DNA from: an uncultured Clostridia bacterium | Lineage (GTDB): Bacteria; Bacillota; Clostridia; Christensenellales; Aristaeellaceae | NCBI GenBank assembly: GCA_934643825.1 | Contig: CAKUCW010000060.1 | Span: 1-6,440 of the forward strand | DNA: 6,440 nt | Direction of reading: 5' to 3' | In this document: positions 5,617 through 6,440 of the stretch, piece by piece | Numbering within the stretch: position 1 is the first letter of the stretch | Layout of the letters: every line of letters starts with the position of its first letter | Notes under the pieces: generated by a model | Told to the model about the DNA's origin: nothing | Databases searched by the model: none | Seen by the model: only the letters and a program-made list of their open reading frames with translations | Translations under genes and position numbers: made by a program

Positions 5617-6237
5617 ATGCATCAGGACTTTGACAACATGACCGATGAAGAGATTGCCCTGCTTGCCCAGCAGGGGGATACCGACGCATCGGAATACCTG
5701 CTCAACAAATACAAGAATTTCGTGCGCTCCAAGGCGCGTTCGTATTTTCTCGTCGGCGCCGACCACGAGGACATTGTGCAGGAAGGGATGATCGGGCTGT
5801 TCAAGGCGTTTCGCGATTTTCGCCCGGACAAGCTCGCATCCTTCCATGCCTTTGCCGAAATCTGCGTGACCCGCCAGATCATCACCGCCATCAAGACGGC
5901 GACCCGGCAGAAGCATATTCCGCTCAACTCCTATGTGTCGCTCAACAAGCCGATTTACGAGGAGGAAAGCGACCGAACGCTGCTGGATGTCATCACGGAA
6001 GGGCGCAGCGCGGATCCGGAAGAGCTGCTGATCGGCAGAGAAAGCTATGTGAGCATCGAAAGCCGCATCGACGAAGCGCTGTCTCCGCTGGAGCGGCGCG
6101 TGTTGGCGGCGTATCTGGACGGCAAGAGCTATCAGGAGATTGCACAGATGCTCGACAGGCATGTCAAGAGCATCGACAACGCGCTGCAACGGGTGAAGCA
6201 TAAACTCGAAAAGCTGATGGAAGAACGCGCAAATTGA
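5617..6237 (+). CDS. sigH: RNA polymerase sigma-H factor
   Basis: Sigma-H directs RNA polymerase to genes of the transition from growth to stationary phase, including early sporulation and competence genes in Bacillus. The 206-residue protein has the usual length. Region 2 spans about residues 26-112, including KYKNFVRSKARSYFLVGADH (31-50), EDIVQEGMIGLFKAFRDF (51-68) and the nearly invariant RQIITAIKTATRQKHIPLNS (86-105). ESDRTLLDV follows at 117-125. Region 4 is a helix-turn-helix, LSPLERRVLAAYLDGKSYQE (155-174) followed by HVKSIDNALQRVK (182-194). These stretches match B. subtilis SigH almost word for word. It ends the mrnC/rlmB/yacP group as in Bacillus, so it is probably transcribed from upstream. 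No obvious + strand terminator follows. The presence of SigH does not by itself prove that the organism sporulates. Confidence 0.96.
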   Translation: MHQDFDNMTDEEIALLAQQGDTDASEYLLNKYKNFVRSKARSYFLVGADHEDIVQEGMIGLFKAFRDFRPDKLASFHAFAEICVTRQIITAIKTATRQKHIPLNSYVSLNKPIYEEESDRTLLDVITEGRSADPEELLIGRESYVSIESRIDEALSPLERRVLAAYLDGKSYQEIAQMLDRHVKSIDNALQRVKHKLEKLMEERAN

Positions 6238-6260
6238 CTTGACGGACTGACCCGGGGACG

Positions 6261-6314
6261 AAAAAGGCGCACGGCTTGCAAAATGGAGAACGATTTTGCA
6301 GGTAAAAATGCGCC
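6261..6314 (-). terminator. Two-part hairpin with T-run on the minus strand
   Basis: An outer stem GGCGCA (6266-6271)/TGCGCC (6309-6314) encloses an inner stem TGCAAAAT (6277-6284)/ATTTTGCA (6293-6300), extendable by two pairs (6275-6276 with 6301-6302). On the - strand the outer stem is followed by five T (complement of AAAAA 6261-6265), the layout of an intrinsic terminator for leftward transcription. On the + strand no T-run follows. It would block antisense transcription into sigH; it might also be only an RNA structure in the sigH 3' end. Confidence 0.4.
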
Positions 6315-6320
6315 GGTATC

Positions 6321-6349
6321 TTGACAATTTCCTCAGATTTGGATAGAAT
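6321..6349 (+). promoter_or_regulatory. Strong sigma-A promoter for tRNA-Gly
   Basis: A perfect TTGACA (6321-6326) and TAGAAT (6344-6349, five of six consensus bases) are separated by exactly 17 bases. Initiation would be near 6356, about 24 bases before the tRNA. This is typical of stable-RNA promoters and suggests the tRNA, and whatever follows beyond the window, is expressed independently of sigH. Confidence 0.85.
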
Positions 6350-6379
6350 ATGGATGTATAAACCGGTTGACAGCCATTT

Positions 6380-6440
6380 GCAGGTGTAGTTTAATGGCAG
6401 AACTTCAGCTTCCCAAGCTGACCGCGTGGGTTCGATTCCC
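6380..6440 (+). tRNA. tRNA-Gly (anticodon CCC), 3' end cut by window
   Basis: The cloverleaf reads: acceptor 5' strand GCAGGTG (6380-6386), D stem GTTT (6389-6392)/GAAC (6400-6403) with GG in the loop, and anticodon stem TCAGC (6405-6409)/GCTGA (6417-6421). The 7-base loop TTCCCAA holds anticodon CCC at 6412-6414, which reads glycine GGG. The variable loop is 6422-6425, the T stem begins at 6426 and the T loop is TTCGATT (6431-6437). The window stops three bases into the 3' strand of the T stem, so the acceptor 3' strand cannot be checked. Confidence 0.95.

Noticed and set aside
6367..6395. Second promoter: TTGACA 6367-6372 with TTTAAT 6390-6395, 17-base spacing
   Set aside because: The -10 would lie inside the mature tRNA, so it could not make the tRNA. 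A better promoter sits at 6321-6349. A chance match is more likely, though a downstream unit outside the window cannot be excluded.

Overview
The window is GC-rich bacterial chromosome with every recognisable gene on the + strand. The protein sequences and gene order point to the Bacillota, most likely a high-GC member of the Clostridia. The best marker is the run mrnC - thyX - rlmB - yacP/rae1 - sigH. It matches the mrnC-rlmB-yacP-sigH block of Bacillus subtilis, with the flavin-dependent thymidylate synthase gene inserted as I recall from clostridial genomes. No species can be named from sequence alone.

Layout. (1) 1-2314: the 3' part of ilvC, cut by the window edge, and a complete ilvD one base downstream. 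These are consecutive steps of valine/isoleucine/leucine synthesis in one operon. (2) 2315-2531: a strong hairpin terminator, a second 16-bp hairpin, then an extended -10 sigma-A promoter that starts flush against that hairpin. (3) 2532-3676: mrnC (Mini-III RNase, 23S rRNA maturation), probably starting at TTG, overlapped by thyX (dTMP synthesis). (4) 3677-3819: a leader or intergenic stretch with competing hairpins and a T6 run. (5) 3820-6237: rlmB (23S rRNA 2'-O-methyltransferase) with a long repetitive N-terminal extension, then yacP/rae1 (ribosome-associated endonuclease) and sigH (sigma-H), nearly without gaps. (6) 6238-6440: an inverted repeat whose T-run lies on the - strand, a textbook sigma-A promoter, and a tRNA-Gly(CCC) cut by the window end.

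Functionally, the left genes are amino-acid biosynthesis. The right cluster is translation housekeeping (rRNA processing, rRNA methylation, mRNA cleavage on the ribosome, a tRNA) together with thymidylate synthesis and the transition-state sigma factor. I see no mobile element, CRISPR array, phage gene or defence system. The most unusual object is the RlmB N-terminus: 11 tandem copies of a 12-residue RRPYGDRPNxGE unit encoded by 36-bp DNA repeats, with signs of a recent 105-bp block duplication. No wholly new multi-gene system is evident.
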